Source: Sepiola atlantica
Lineage: Eukaryota; Mollusca; Cephalopoda; Sepiida; Sepiolidae
Assembly: GCA_963556195.1 (NCBI GenBank)
Contig: OY744546.1
Location: forward strand, 69,610,704-69,674,703
DNA length: 64,000 nucleotides
Direction of reading: 5' to 3'
Below, piece by piece: positions 10,516 to 20,035 of the stretch; position 1 is the stretch's first letter; each line of letters begins with the position of its first letter. A program made the position numbers and the translations under genes. The notes beneath the pieces are model-generated. The model worked only from the letters and a program-made list of their open reading frames with translations. It had not been told where the DNA came from and ran no database searches.

Positions 10516-10774
10516 AATCCAGGTTCAAAGTGGCCTTACGGAAGTTGATGTTCATATATATCTCCTAAGCCTCCTTTCAGTCTAAGAAACAATGGATAAC
10601 CCCTGTAAGAGTACCTGCATGGGGAGTCTATAGTAAAGCAAGGGTTGTGCAATCTATAACTGTACCCCTCCTGAAACGGCATTGCTTAAGTCTTAAGTCT
10701 ACCCTACTATTCTATTTATAGCTGGAGGGAGAATATATGGATTAATACCTTTCCCAAGGATATTAATGAAAGTC

Positions 10775-10865
10775 TTGCCGTTTCCTCTGACAGAACTTGA
10801 ACCTGACACATTGAGATCACAGTAAACACGTGTAACGACTACACTACGATATTTTGTTATAGATA
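10775..10865 (-). repeat. tRNA-headed SINE head
   Basis: The minus strand reads ATCGTAGTGTAGTCGTTACACG (A-box region), then CAGGTTCAAGTTCTGTC (B box) at tRNA-like spacing. The acceptor stem is not maintained, so it is a SINE or pseudo-tRNA, not a tRNA gene. Confidence 0.5.
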
Positions 10866-11084
10866 CACGGTACGTAAGGGATTAGAGGACATACGTTATT
10901 TTTACTATAGCGGAAATATTATTTGACATTATATGTTCTCTATTTCAGAATTATCAATGGCAGCCCCTGTAGTTACGGAACAAATGAAGAGGCACGCAGT
11001 TATCTTGACTATAAAGGAATTTCGAAATAGAACCCTTTTTAAAAGTCACTTGATCTTTCGTTGACAAAGTTCACAAAGAGTTAA

Positions 11085-11320
11085 AGGCTGAAGAGACATT
11101 CTAGACATGCTGATAGCATTCGACTATCTGAATATTAGACAGAAAGTGTTCAATGAATATATCATGTCTATGATGAAATATGTTAGCGAAATATGGGCGC
11201 TTAATAATGCAGCAATAGAAAAGCTAAGAGTGGCACAAAGCAAATTGAAGCGTCATAGCACAAAGAACTGCTTCTTTTTAACGACATTGAATGGATTTCT
11301 TAAAGATGCGAGCCCTTAAC
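11085..11320 (+). pseudogene. LINE RT C-terminal relic
   Basis: The frame contains RQKVFNEYIMSMMKYVSEIWAL and then EKLRVAQSKLKRHS. The pattern R-(R/K)-K-V-(F/Y)-(D/N)-x-(C/Y)-(V/I)-(L/M)-(P/S)-x-M-x-Y-(G/V)-x-E-x-W is a standard post-RT block of RTE/Jockey-type elements. Only about 70 codons survive. The U2 SINE at 11351 lies just after it. Confidence 0.65.
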
Positions 11321-11336
11321 TATTAATGTTGTTATT

Positions 11337-11701
11337 TACTTGCCTCATACAGTACTTGGCCTTTTGGCTAAGACCAAAGTGTAGTATCTGTTCCGATGGA
11401 TACTGCACCCCATAGACTGGTATTGTCTTGGCCTTCGGGCTTGATTTACGCCGGTCTATGGGTCTGTCCTGTGCAGTTCTAGGAGGTCCACCCTCCCAGG
11501 CTTCGCCTCCCCTCTTTGGGGAGGAGTAAGTTTATTGCTTACTGCTTGAGGCGCCCCTACCGGGGAATGCCGACGGGGCTGCCCAGGCAATTTTTAAACC
11601 CCACTTTCCTGACCCGACCTTGGGTCACATCTTACGAGTAAGATAAAAACTGGCCTTGTGCCTAACTCTTGGAGAGGAGTAAATCAATACTTGCCTCATA
11701 C
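11337..11701 (+). mobile_element. U2-headed SINE (family A), copy 4, best head, 14-bp target-site duplication
   Basis: The element spans 11351-11687. Perfect direct repeats TACTTGCCTCATAC lie at 11337-11350 and 11688-11701, a clear target-site duplication. Its head has the longest U2 match in the window: TTGGCCTTTTGGCTAAGACC then AAAGTGTAGTATCTGTTC. The body is the short subtype, and the tail is GCCTTGTGCCTAACTC followed by GGAGAGGAGTAAATCAA. The intact duplication marks a relatively recent insertion. It lacks A/B boxes, so transcription may have used U2-type external signals at the source locus. Confidence 0.93.
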
Positions 11702-11734
11702 GAGATCAACGCTAGACATGGTGACGGTTTTGAA

Positions 11735-11893
11735 CGTGGGGAAAATCCAGATTCTCGTACGGAGCATTTTGGATTGAGACAAAGAATTAATAGCCTGAGT
11801 CTCAAAAGATGCTTTCTTCACTGACCGAGGACAGAAAAAGATGAAGTGTAGTATCAGAACAGATACTACACTTTGCTCCTAGCCAAAAGGTCA
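11735..11893 (-). mobile_element. U2-headed SINE family B, copy 1
   Basis: The minus strand reads CCTTTTGGCTAGGAGCAAAG, TGTAGTATCTGTTCTGATAC, TGTCCTCGGTCAGTGA, then CTCAATCCAAAATGC and TGGATTTTCCCC. The head matches U2 and the hairpin after it partly follows U2 stem-loop II. The body differs from family A. It abuts a Tc1/mariner relic. Confidence 0.7.
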
Positions 11894-12780
11894 ACGACAG
11901 TGTCTACAAATGTTATTAAAAAATTTAAGTAACTGGCTGACTGACGGACAGAGCCCCATGTAAAGATACAAGGACACATAAAAACCACAATTAAAAAAAT
12001 TTTGTGTAAAAAAGAACCGCCTGGTGAGAATACTGAAGCAGGACTAGATAAATGTATTCGGCAGTTTAGCACACCGTTGGTGGTAATCCTAGAAGATCCA
12101 TGAGGATGATTGCAAAAGAACACCATGGGCCAGAAGGGAAAGCAATTTCAGAAGTATGTTGAGTAATTTAACGGCGACACGGAAAGTTGAGGGTTGCAAC
12201 AAAAAAAAAATACTATGTTCGGTATCTCTTTCCCCCCCCCCCCCCTCTCGCGCATTTTAACAATAAGGAGGGCGGTTCATTGATACCATGTGACTATAAA
12301 AGACACGTGGTATTTCTTTTCTTCCAAAACTCGTCGCCTAAAATTATTCATTTTTATAAAGGAACAATCTGGAATGTTGTTGACAAAAACATCAGATGCA
12401 AGTCTTATGTGATGAGTAAAGGTTATTTTATGCGAGGAAAGGTCACGGAAAATCATTTAATCAAACCTAATAGATTCTTGAATAAAATCCAGCATCATTT
12501 TCATGATCACATAACCCCTAACATTTAGTCTCTTAGCTCCCCCAGATCTCAATCTTTTGAACTACTATGTATGGAACATAGTTGAGAAAAAGGTTAATGA
12601 TCACCCTAAAAGTCCCTATTGTTAGAGTAATGGTGAATCTCTGTCCCATTTGAGGGTTCTTGATAAGGTGCAGAAACATATCATTAGAGTAATGGCCAAT
12701 ATGAACAAGAATCATCTGATCCTAGCATGTAGGCAATTCATACCACATAAAAGCCCTTATCAAAGCTGAAAGACTTTGGT
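11885..12780 (+). pseudogene. Tc1/mariner-superfamily transposase relic
   Basis: N-terminal traces: a frame reading IKKFK about 11935 and NPRRSMRMIAKE at about 12085, typical of the DNA-binding region of a Tc1/mariner branch. C-terminal traces: SSPRSQ/LNLLNYYVWNIVEKKVNDHP at 12536-12606 and VMANMNKNHLILACRQF at 12693-12733. These match the P-D-L-N-x-x-D-Y-Y-V-W region and last helix of the catalytic domain. Several stops and frameshifts separate them, and a poly-C tract interrupts the middle. No terminal inverted repeats were identified. It is dead. Confidence 0.65.
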
Positions 12781-12884
12781 GAATAACATTATAAAACAAT
12801 ATATTTATTCTTAGCCTCAAAAGCGTTTTTCAGTAAGAAGACATTATTATCTGTTTCTAAGAGTTCCTATTTACTTACCCTCCC

Positions 12885-13065
12885 GACGAGGACAGAGTTA
12901 GACACAAGGCCAATTTTTAATATGGGGAAAATCTAGCTATCCAAAAATGGACACTCTGGATTGGGACAAAAAATAAAAATTGCCTCAGTCTGAAAGGTTT
13001 TCTCCTTCACTAACCGAGGACAGAAGAGATGAAGTGTAGTATCAGAATGCTTTGATCCTCGTCAT
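12885..13065 (-). mobile_element. U2-headed SINE family B, copy 2
   Basis: Shares with the 11735 copy and with 57588 the order: GTAGTATCTG head, CTGTCCTCGGTTAGTGA, CCCAATCCAGAGTG, TAGATTTTCCCCATATTAAA, then the tail GGCCTTGTGTCTAACTC.GGGAGGGTAAGTAAATA. The head is damaged. Confidence 0.65.
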
Positions 13066-13212
13066 TTTTGTGTTTGTATAAATCTGTCCTCAAATATGTT
13101 ACATACCTTATTGGTTTTTAAAACATAAATTTTCTATTCACATTATCTAATAGATTACATCTTTTCGTAGAATTTGGTATATTCGGACTACTGTTCTCAT
13201 CTTGGGTGTTTT

Positions 13213-13258
13213 TATCACAACGTTTCGGCCGATGTAACCTCCGACCTTCTTCATGTGT
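13213..13258 (-). ncRNA. Hammerhead-like motif, family E copy 3
   Basis: Minus strand: ATGAAGA in place of CTGAAGA, GGTC...GGCC stem II, GAAACGTTGTG. One core base is changed. Confidence 0.35.
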
Positions 13259-13384
13259 ACTTTGTCGAACTCGGAAATCTTTCTGTTGAACTTGGGAATC
13301 CGGACAGAATTTCGACGGAACCCTTTATTTAATCCATGGGGGTAGCATGCTCTCGTTCCATCTGCCATGACTGGAAAGAATTCT

Positions 13385-13502
13385 TCAGTAATTCGCCATT
13401 CTTTGTATCGCCCGCACTGAGGATTGAACCTTCAACCTTCAGATGACTATCACTTAGAACTGAATTATAACTAGTACTATATCCACTGCGCCATGAGTTC
13501 GT
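13385..13502 (-). repeat. tRNA-headed SINE fragment (family T3)
   Basis: The minus strand has GGCGCAGTGGATATAG (A box) and GAAGGTTCAATCCTCAG (B box), with a long insert between, then GCGGGCGATACAAAGAATGG. Same family as 1985-2110. Confidence 0.55.
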
Positions 13503-13560
13503 TCGAAATTTCGTCCAGATTGCCAAGTTCGACAGAAAGATTCCCTAGTTCGACAAAGTA

Positions 13561-13602
13561 CACCTGAAGAAGGTCAGAGAGTACATCGGCCGAAACGTTG
13601 TG
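13561..13602 (+). ncRNA. Hammerhead-like motif, family E copy 4 (best of family)
   Basis: CAC (stem I), CTGAAGA core, GGTC/GGCC stem II, GAA, ACGT (minimal stem III), T, then GTG pairing with CAC. All invariant core bases are present. Stem III is only two pairs, as described for minimal hammerheads in Penelope-like elements, so activity as a monomer is doubtful. Confidence 0.4.
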
Positions 13603-13933
13603 ATACAAACACCCAAGATGAGAACAGTAGTCCAAATATACCAAATTCTACGAATTATCAACCCTCATCTCAAAAATTCCGAAGCATTACGTCTTTTGTA
13701 CAAAATGTACAAATAGCAGATACATCGGTCGAACCAAATTAACAGTTAGAATCAGATTCAACAACCACAAATTTAATATCGAACAAAAATCATCTTACAA
13801 CAAAATAGACATTTTAAGCAAAGAATCTTACAGAGTAAGACAATGGATGAGAACTCAGATGTGGACAAAGTATATTTGGATGACGAAGCTATTGCGGTTG
13901 TTGTCGACTAAGGGAAGCGTCTATCAGGTATTT

Positions 13934-14073
13934 TATTTATCTCCTCTCCAGGAGGTTCGACACAAGGTCAAGTGTGGGTTTTGATGAAAGTGTTTTTGTG
14001 GAACAAACTGGATTCGAACTCGACACACCCAGGTCCTCATTCCGCGTCGTTAATCACTTAGCCACCGTGCCAT
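13934..14073 (-). mobile_element. tRNA-headed SINE with the U2-SINE tail
   Basis: The minus strand starts GGTGGCTAAGTGATTAACGA (A box), then GAGTTCGAATCCAGT (B box) at tRNA-like spacing. It ends GACCTTGTGTCGAACCTCCT GGAGAGGAGATAAATA. The 3' end matches both U2-headed families, while the head is unrelated to them. Confidence 0.75.
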
Positions 14074-14089
14074 CCCCAGTGAAACCTGG

Positions 14090-14515
14090 CCAGTGAGGGT
14101 TGAGGACATGTGTTGCATGGAGAGAAATGATATGAGAATGATACGATGGATGTGTAATGTTAGTCTGAAAGACAGGCTTAGTTCTGATGACCCCAGAGAA
14201 AGATTAAATCTGGACAGTATAGGCAGATGTGTGCAGAACAGGAGACTTCGATGGTTTGGCCACGTTGAAATAATGGATGAGAATTATTGGATTAGTAGAT
14301 GTAGAACAGTTGAGGTAGCAGGGTCAGTTCATAGAGGAAGATCAAGGAAAACATGGGAGGAAGTGATAAAAATGAACTTGAGAGAATAAGGGATAAATAA
14401 AGACCTGGTCAGAGATAGGTTGGTTTGGAAGTCAATTTCTTTAAGCCGTCCAGCACACGTCAGATGTAAAACGGACATTAAACCGAATATGACAATCAAG
14501 ATAATTAGATAACAG
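14090..14515 (+). pseudogene. LINE ORF2 C-terminal relic, copy 1
   Basis: The frame reads MIRWMCNVSLKDRLSSDD, then RRLRWFGHVEIMDENYW, then GRSRKTWEEVI, ending in a stop near 14386. The end of the 3' UTR reads ACATTAAACCGAATATGA. Two poorer copies are at 40355 and 42235 with the same 3' end followed by (GAT)n. Conserved MIRW, RLRWFGHVE and RKTW motifs place it after the RT domain of a non-LTR element. It is 5'-truncated, as is usual for LINE insertions. Confidence 0.8.
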
Positions 14516-14902
14516 TAAATGCATGCTAATAGACCCTAAATTCGCTCCACATTTGCACACAAACAAAAAGTATCAAAATGGATATTAAAACTGAATGCAC
14601 ATAAATCAGGTCTGGACTCTGCTTGGCTATTTTTAAATAAGAAAAAACAACATTTATCAACAATAATGAAATGAGTAAAACATTAGTTACAGAGAGAGAG
14701 ATTGGACAAATTAGGATTAACTGTTTGATAGAGAGAAGAATGAGAGGTGATTTAATTGAAACTTTCAAAATAATGGCATTTCTAACTATAGCAGCCATGT
14801 TTCTTGTAAAATATTTCTCCTAGATTTGGAAAGTTATTGTCAAGGTAGATTTAAAAAATTAGATCGATTAATCAATTGATTATTTTTGCTAATAGAATAA
14901 GA

Positions 14903-14904
<2 letters not shown>

Positions 14905-14963
<59 letters not shown>

Positions 14964-14985
14964 TATATAGATATATATATATATC
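14905..14985. repeat. (CT)n-(TA)n compound microsatellite
   Basis: About 55 bp of CT followed by CACACATATA and a short TA tract. Confidence 0.96.
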
Positions 14986-15009
14986 TTTCTAACCAATTCA
15001 TATAGTCAT

Positions 15010-15174
15010 TCAGAATGGCTACATCGGTAAGGGCGTCAGGATTTGGAATTAAAGGTAACTTGTTCCATCGTTCGAATTGTGCAACCGATTTGAATGATTA
15101 TCTTTACACTGATGATTCTGAAAGGATCAAACGTATACGTCTGTAGATAATTAAATATTTATTATTAAATAATT

Positions 15175-15177
<3 letters not shown>
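15010..15177 (+). mobile_element. SINE with tRNA-like head and hammerhead motif (family A-HH), copy 1
   Basis: The head TGGCTACATCGGTAAGGGCG (A-box region) and CGTTCGAATTGTG (B-box region) is followed by the hammerhead-like segment, then an AT-rich tail (TAATTAAATATTTATTATTA). The copy at 62446 has a different-looking tRNA-like head but the same order and the same 3' half. Both end in AT-rich DNA. Confidence 0.6.
15097..15155 (+). ncRNA. Hammerhead-like motif, family A copy 1
   Basis: TTACA (stem I), CTGATGA, a small stem II, CAA where GAA is expected, ACGTATACGT (perfect self-complementary stem III), C at the cleavage position (GUC), then TGTAGATAAT pairing with upstream ATTATCT..TACA. The G-to-C change at the second core block probably kills activity, but all three stems are present. 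Confidence 0.5.

Positions 15178-15220
<43 letters not shown>
15178..15220. repeat. (TA)n microsatellite
   Basis: Lies between the hammerhead SINE and the 5S-like block. Confidence 0.97.
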
Positions 15221-15225
<5 letters not shown>

Positions 15226-15448
15226 ACTCTCCCGTCGATTTCGACGTATGAGTGCCCCGCCTCAATTTGTAATTGCAAGAGTTGCACAATTCCCAACAAC
15301 CGCTCTCCTGAGTCGGCATTGCTTGATTCCAATGGCAAGTAGTAGTACAAGACGACTCGAAACAATGCCGAGATAAGCAGAGAGCACATACAGCACCTGG
15401 TATTCCTAAATGGTCACCCATTTAGTACTGGCCAGGCTCAACGCCGCT

Positions 15449-15450
<2 letters not shown>
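15221..15450 (-). mobile_element. 5S rRNA-derived repeat, copy 1
   Basis: Minus strand 15450-15384 reads AAGCGGCGTTGAGCCTGGCC, AGTACTAAATGGGTGACCAT, TTAGGAATACCAGGTGCTGT. It follows the 3' half of 5S rRNA (C-box region and beyond). The rest (15221-15383) is unassigned tail or flank. 5S heads define the SINE3 class; the 5' half of 5S is missing here. Confidence 0.65.

Positions 15451-15495
<45 letters not shown>
15450..15495. repeat. (TA)n microsatellite
   Basis: Abuts the 5S-like block, which is thus TA-flanked on both sides. Confidence 0.96.
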
Positions 15496-15499
<4 letters not shown>

Positions 15500-15502
<3 letters not shown>

Positions 15503-15787
15503 GAAGGATGAAAAGGAATTAGAAAAGCAAAAGTCAAATCGTATTTCTATTCAGTTGCTCAGAGCAAGGTATATTCCGCAAAAAGGCAATTTATTCAATT
15601 CTATCTGCTCTATCCTGGATATTGAGCTGTATACTTTTCACAATAGGTTTTACCTTTCCTAAAAGTTCGCTTTTAGTTCACCACTTTATATATATAATTA
15701 CATAAACAATATTATTCTACTTGGTATTGAGCACTCTTGAAAAACTTGGTTTTATGTTCACTTTATTATCACATTTGAACTTGATCA

Positions 15788-15790
<3 letters not shown>
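15500..15790. other. No recognisable feature
   Basis: Low-GC sequence; only short broken frames. Confidence 0.5.
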
Positions 15791-15828
<38 letters not shown>

Positions 15829-15834
<6 letters not shown>

Positions 15835-16000
15835 GGATAATCTCCTAAACTAATGAACAGATCATTATGAATTTTGGAATATATATTATAGGCAACACGA
15901 TTAGTAACATGGACACATTATTGTTTTTGTAAACTTTACCATTTAGTTAGATACAAAATTTTAATAGAGAAAAGAATGGCTCTACATAAAATTTTAGGTT
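15829..16000 (+). repeat. Dispersed repeat H, copy 1
   Basis: Begins after a TA tract with GTACAGGATAATCTCC, then AATGAACAGATCATTATGAA and GGCAACACGA. Related copies at 20036, 20640 and 52316 share GGATT..C, AACtGATCATTATGAA, and some the CATCAATTAgTTGATgTTC segment downstream. No coding frame. Class unknown. Confidence 0.6.
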
Positions 16001-16197
16001 ATATTAATTAATACATGTTTTTAAATGATCGATGCACGTGCATGAGCGTCAATAATATGTATGATTGAACTTATTATGTAATATGAGTAACATGGGACCA
16101 TTATTTATTTGTTTTGTAAACTGAGTGATGAAAATGTTCTGGGTTTTCCAGGAATTCTGGGAGTTCAGATTTTAGCATATGGGAGATGTAATAAAAG

Positions 16198-16704
16198 GTG
16201 TCAAATTGCAAGAGACAAGAATCTGAACAAAAAAGAAGAGTTAAAGAGTTAAAGATCAAAGAGTTAAAGATCAAAGAGTTAAAGATCAAAGAGTTAAAGA
16301 TCAAAGAGTTAAAGATCAAAGAGTTAAAGATCAAAGAGTTAAAGATCAAAGAGTTAAAGATCAAAGAGTTAAAGATCAAAGAGTTAAAGATCAAAGAGTT
16401 CAAGATCAAAGAGTTCAAGATCAAAGAGTTCAAGATCAAAGAGTTCAAGATCAAAGAGTTCAAGATCAAAGAGTTCAAGATCAAAGAGACCTCCACTACT
16501 GCAACTAAAATAACAATTCACCAACTAGCACGAATCATGAAAAAGAAAATGAAGCCACAAAAACGAAGTATACGAACTGAAGAAGTTTTTCAAAAGTCAA
16601 GAGTCAAAAAGTTGCATCTTTTCCAAAAATGTCATTTAATAAACAGGGTTTTTTTAATATTTTATTATAAATTTAAAAAAAATTATTTTATAGTTTCAAC
16701 ATAG
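16198..16704 (+). other. Open frame with KELKI pentapeptide repeats (15-bp minisatellite)
   Basis: 16247-16487 holds about 16 copies of the 15-mer GAGTTAAAGATCAAA, with a switch to GAGTTCAAGATCAAA in the last six. Because the unit is a multiple of three, one frame stays open for 168 codons (KELKI, then KEFKI) and the opposite strand stays open too (LILNS). The unique flank adds a basic C-terminus ending in a hydrophobic stretch. No promoter, signal peptide or splice context was recognised. The frame may exist only because of the repeat period. Confidence 0.3.
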
Positions 16705-16709
16705 ATCAT

Positions 16710-17300
16710 CATATTACAAGTGACTTTTATTTTTAGTTTGTTAAATATGTACTCGTTTCAGAAAAATATAGTTTTTTTTATTTAAAAAAAAAATTGTTTT
16801 TCCAAATCTAATTGAAATGTATGTAAAATTTGAAGCTTAGATATCACCAGAACCCACCACAGACTTTAATTTTTCTGTCAAATGACCGAGTGAAGTTTCA
16901 CATAATCACTATTTTAATATCAATACAAAATATTTTCAGTTTTTTTTTTTTTAAATTGTCACTTTCATCTAAGTAAACTTTATCATTTAAGGAGGCGATA
17001 TTGAAATCGTACCATGCCCCCCAAAGAAAAAAAAACCCTTAAAAATTTAAAACTACCGCTAAATTTATTGTTTATACCTGTCCTGGGACGGGTATTGTAC
17101 TTGTAAATTATAAATGAAGATAAATATCTTTCGCTCATAACTCTGTGCTGTTTCCTTTCAGATACCGTTTTTAGTGCCAGGGCTAGATTATATCTTTGAT
17201 ACAATTGTTGAGTGTAAGACGGACAAAGGAATCTCCGATGACATTAAGGTAAGATGTCGTCTACTCCAATGGTTGGTAATTCTTTCTTTTATGGAACCCG
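16710..17300. other. No recognisable feature
   Basis: AT-rich, homopolymer-rich sequence with one 73-codon minus-strand frame lacking any motif. Confidence 0.5.
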
Positions 17301-17467
17301 GAGAAGATTCAATATTTGAAGACATTTCTATTTTCTAAGGCCATGATTATGCAAAGTAAAGTCTACAGACCAAAACCTATCAACCATGACATTTGCACAA
17401 GTTCATTGAATATGATATTCATCTTAAAGCACACATTTCATGTTATCTTTTCACCCCTCCTCCTCTA

Positions 17468-17469
17468 TT

Positions 17470-17522
<53 letters not shown>
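17468..17522. repeat. (CT)n-(TA)n compound microsatellite
   Basis: Directly abuts the left end of the mariner relic, whose target would be TA. Confidence 0.95.
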
Positions 17523-17525
<3 letters not shown>

Positions 17526-18376
17526 GGCGTTCAATAAGTAATGCCCCTGACCTATTTCCCATAGCAGTAGATTAATGACACTTAGCACAGTTATTAGTCT
17601 TTCTCTACATAGGAACCACCCAGAGTCATGCATTTCTCCCATCATTTGATGCAACTCTGGACACCGTTTTTGTAGAACACCCCAGGTTGGCCCTCCAACT
17701 ACATCGTAACTTCAAAAATCAAGGCTACATTATCTGGGAAACGCTTTCCTTTCAAAAACAACTTCATGGCTGGGAAGAGATGAAAGTCAGAGGGTGCAAG
17801 GTCAGGAGAGTAAGGGGGATGGAGGAGGATTTCATAGCCACATGCCCGTCTCCAAATTCATCCTCTAGCACTCAACGCGTTCTTGCTTCTGGAAAGGTGT
17901 GAGCAACCTGGGAATCCATCTGGCAGACACCTTATGCATATGCAAATGGCCATGAATGATAGTTTCCACAGACCCTGTACTAATCTTGACCTCTTGGTTA
18001 AATGGTGAATAGGAATGCGTCGATCTTCCAAAATGGCAGCCTCAACTTGACGGACAGATGCCTCATCAATGGCAGAAGAGGGCCGACCAGGTCTGAGAGC
18101 TGTTTCTACAGACTTCCGGCCATGTTTGAATTCACGATGCCAGCGTTTTACAAGGTCATATGATGGGGCATCATCACCATAAGTTTCTTTCATTTCATCA
18201 AAAGTCTCCTTTGGTGTGCGTCCTTTCAAATACAAAAACCGGATCACTGCGCGACACTCAACTGGCTCCATTTCACACCTGACTCAGTTCAAACATGCGT
18301 AAATCAGAAACCACAATATAAATCATTACATATGCAAAATTTCATCTAGATCAGATTACTTATTGAACGTTCCTCG
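17523..18376 (-). mobile_element. Internally deleted mariner transposon
   Basis: Terminal inverted repeats share CGTTCAATAAGTAAT at both ends and sit in TA-rich flanks (TA at 17521 and 18377). The minus-strand frame 18271-17858 starts MEPVECRAVIRFLYLKGRTP and continues with YDLVKRWHREFKHGR, the paired helix-turn-helix DNA-binding region of mariner transposase. The frame then falls into the 3' end. Other frames there keep PPSPLLS*PCTL*LSSLP and WEKCMTLGGSYVEK-type sequence, the P-Y-S-P-D-L-A-P-S-D region and C-terminus. The middle, with the first two catalytic Asp residues, is deleted, so at about 850 bp (a full mariner is roughly 1.3 kb) it cannot be autonomous. Confidence 0.85.

Positions 18377-18380
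<4 letters not shown>

Positions 18381-18431
<51 letters not shown>
18381..18431. repeat. (TA)n microsatellite
   Basis: TA tract abutting the right end of the mariner. Confidence 0.97.
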
Positions 18432-18435
<4 letters not shown>

Positions 18436-18785
18436 TATAATTACGGAATTAATAATCCAATGTAATGAAAAATCAGAAAAGAAAACCTGATAACGTTTCA
18501 TCTTTATTCAAAGACTTTCTTGCGATGACTGATTTGAAGAAAAACATAGAAGTCAATATTTGAAAATAGTTGTGTGTTCATGACCTGGACAGAATGTTGT
18601 TATTCTTTTTTTTTAGTTTTTGAAATGAAACATAGACATTAAAATTCAAAATATGTAGTGCTTTTATGAAGTGGAATGAAAGTTTTTTTTTTATATTGAT
18701 GTTATATATATATATATATATATATATTTGTAGGTATAGAATTTTAATAGGCAATCAAATAATATTGAACAAACTGCCATTATCA

Positions 18786-19324
18786 TCTATATATTAATAC
18801 GATAGCGTGTGTGTTCGTGTGTCACGCTTACATCAAAAGCTCTGCGCATGCGTGCCGCACCTAGATTTGGAAAAGCATTCAAGTCACCTAATTTTCGTAA
18901 AAGTTTAAAGTATTTCCCTTTGGCGCAACGGTTAGCGACGTAGTATTTTAACGTCGGCCTGACTGCTTTATAGTTTGATCCCAACCAACTTCTAAGATTT
19001 TTTTTATTCTACATCGAAGGAGGGGTGGAGGGGACGACCGGGAAGACACATATTAATACGATAGCGTGTGTTATTTTGTGTGTCACGCTTACATCAAAAG
19101 CAACGACCTTCCAAATCTTTGTATGCTACTCATGAATTAGAGCCAAATTTAATTGAATCTAAAGCATTTACAAAGTAAGGTTCAGTCGTTGAAATCGGAA
19201 TTAGTCGATCGATCAAATCGAGAAAAAAGTCTGACGGACAGACACCAAATCGCTTTTATAGGTTAGAAACAAGATAATTAGTATTGAAAACATCATTTCG
19301 TGGAATTTACACGGGTCCCGCTAG
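18786..19324 (+). mobile_element. Helitron-like element with tRNA-like insert, copy 2
   Basis: Starts A|TCTATATATTAATACGATAG and ends GTGGAATTTACACGGGTCCC then GCTAG|T. The inner start motif ATATTAATACGATAGCGTGT appears again at 19051, so one element may be nested in or fused to another. A plus-strand tRNA-like stretch (18918-18985) has TGGCGCAACGGTTAGCG and AGTTTGATCCCAACC. TC at the start, a hairpin plus CTAG at the end, and A/T flanks fit a non-autonomous Helitron. No Rep/helicase coding. Confidence 0.5.
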
Positions 19325-19700
19325 TTATAATTATTAGTAAGAGAAATTTTTTAATCGATATTCCCCTTCATTGTTGATGGCTGCTTTGAAAACGGTTGAC
19401 TGAAAGATACCTTGGTAGTTTCTTTATTTTCTGTCCCTTTTCTCTTACTAATTTGTCTTGTGATTCTCTGTTCCTCGATGATAATATTAGAATAATATAT
19501 TAAAAAAAAACCCTCAACCATCAATAATAATAGCAGTTCACCCAATATTATTTGATGTATATTTTGTGTGTATTTAGGCAGGAGTCTTTCATTTAAGAAA
19601 CATTTAAGCAACAGAATTTTTCTGTTTAATTATACAATTTTTATTTATTCAATTTTCCTAATTCTTTTTGTGTTAAAATAAAAAAAAAAATTTATGTATG
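19325..19700. other. No recognisable feature
   Basis: AT-rich; an 86-codon minus-strand frame without motif. Confidence 0.45.
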
Positions 19701-19860
19701 TTCCATATGTATCACAAACGTTTTCGATTCTTCGTCGAACAGGTGACAAAAGCAAATGAACAAAAAAGGTGGAGAAAATGAGAATTTCAAAAGATAGCCG
19801 AGAAACGCACATGTGAAGAACGGTCAAGCATTGTTCTTGGAAAGACGTTAACAATTAAAA
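19700..19860 (-). repeat. Family F repeat fragment
   Basis: Shares ACAAACGTTTTCGATTCTTC, GTGACAAAAGCAAATGAACA and the following purine-rich stretch with the inverted pair at 25.5-25.9 kb. The segment equivalent to CTGAGGATGATT is deleted, so the hammerhead-like core is missing. Confidence 0.55.
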
Positions 19861-20035
19861 TTCTGCAATGTCAGAATTAGCATTACAGAATAAAATTGTA
19901 TTACGTTAAGCATTTTAAAATGTTGTTACTAGTTTCATACATAATGTTATTAATTGTAGGTTCATATATATATATACATACATATATAATTTTTTCTATA
20001 TCTCTATCATAAAGTAAGGTATTTTTATACATTTC

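Larger units (their letters stand above)
13147..13920. mobile_element. Inverted pair of a Penelope-type repeat (family E)
   Basis: 13147-13380 (minus) and 13500-13690 (plus) are inverted copies. Both encode a frame containing YIGRNVVI(K/Q)TPKMRTVV(R/Q)IYQILR. After the plus copy a frame at 13710-13875 reads YIGRTKLTVRIRFNNHKFNI, which resembles the second half of a GIY-YIG endonuclease as found in Penelope-like elements. That similarity is a reading by eye and is weak. The sequence around CTGAAGAAGG...GGCCGAAACGTT also fits a hammerhead-like core. A tRNA-like stretch lies between the copies (13385-13502). Confidence 0.45.

Noticed and set aside
16247..16487. CRISPR array
   Set aside because: Units are contiguous 15-mers without spacers, in animal DNA.
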